Origin: an uncultured Bacilli bacterium
GTDB taxonomy: Bacteria; Bacillota_I; Bacilli_A; RF39; UBA660
DNA: 13,804 nucleotides
Assembly: GCA_944358495.1 (NCBI GenBank)
Contig: CALVRF010000028.1
Span: 1-13,804 of the forward strand
Direction: 5' to 3'
Below are positions 13,773 to 13,804 of the stretch, in pieces (the first letter of the stretch is position 1; each line of letters begins with the position of its first letter). The notes beneath the pieces are model-generated. The model saw nothing but the letters and a program-made list of their open reading frames with translations. It had not been told where the DNA came from and searched no databases. A program made the translations under genes and the position numbers.

Positions 13773-13774
13773 TG

Positions 13775-13801
13775 TTTTTTTAGAACTTTTTTGATTTTTT
13801 T
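13775..13801 (-). promoter_or_regulatory. A-tracts upstream of the rpsJ promoter (UP-like element)
   Basis: On the coding strand, three runs of 7, 6 and 7 adenines (13795-13801, 13787-13792, 13775-13781) lie immediately upstream of the -35 box. Their centres are about 8.5 and 11.5 bases apart, close to one helical turn on average. Such tracts bend DNA and are typical of UP elements bound by the RNA polymerase alpha C-terminal domain at strong promoters. That this one works as an UP element is inferred from position and composition. The window ends here, so the element may continue further upstream. Confidence 0.5.
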
Positions 13802-13804
13802 GGA

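Noticed and set aside
13773..13801. Plus-strand T-runs at the right edge that might be a terminator for plus-strand transcription.
   Set aside because: There is no GC-rich hairpin before the runs and no plus-strand gene. They fit better as A-tracts of the minus-strand promoter.

Overview
The window is a single, uninterrupted ribosomal protein gene cluster. It is the S10, spc and alpha operons fused end to end, all transcribed on the minus strand from right to left. It holds 28 protein genes, from rpsJ at the right to rpoA at the left. No tRNA, rRNA, mobile element, CRISPR array or unrelated gene is visible. The largest non-coding stretch is the roughly 195-base promoter and leader region upstream of rpsJ, and every other gap is 24 bases or less.

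Organism. The DNA is AT-rich. Gene order, with adk, map, infA and rpmJ between secY and rpsM, is that of Bacillota. Nearly every gene has a strong GGAGG-type ribosome binding site. S14 is the short zinc-binding form and L36 carries its zinc ligands. TGA is a real stop (map) and tryptophans are read from TGG, so the standard bacterial code applies and a Mycoplasma-type code does not. The rpmD gene (L30), usually between rpsE and rplO, is absent. These traits suggest a low-GC Bacilli-related lineage, possibly one of the uncultured relatives of the mollicutes that keep the standard code. This placement is inference.

Layout in transcription order. 13801-13610: A-tracts, a sigma-A type promoter and a structured leader RNA. 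13609-8584, S10 part: rpsJ, rplC, rplD, rplW, rplB, rpsS, rplV, rpsC, rplP, rpmC, rpsQ. 8562-3528, spc part: rplN, rplX, rplE, rpsZ, rpsH, rplF, rplR, rpsE, rplO, secY. 3528-2, remainder and alpha part: adk, map, infA, rpmJ, rpsM, rpsK, rpoA. The next expected gene, rplQ (L17), would lie beyond the left edge.

Together these genes make much of both ribosomal subunits, the SecY channel, the enzyme that removes N-terminal methionine from new proteins, adenylate kinase, initiation factor IF1 and the RNA polymerase alpha subunit. Tight spacing, overlapping starts and stops, and stop codons built into the next gene's ribosome binding site point to strong translational coupling.

This is core housekeeping DNA, and I do not see a new biological system in it. 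The points most worth a second look are the rpsJ leader RNA, two alanine substitutions in the adenylate kinase P-loop, the loss of rpmD, a glutamate-rich tail on L3 and a lysine-rich N-terminal extension on IF1.
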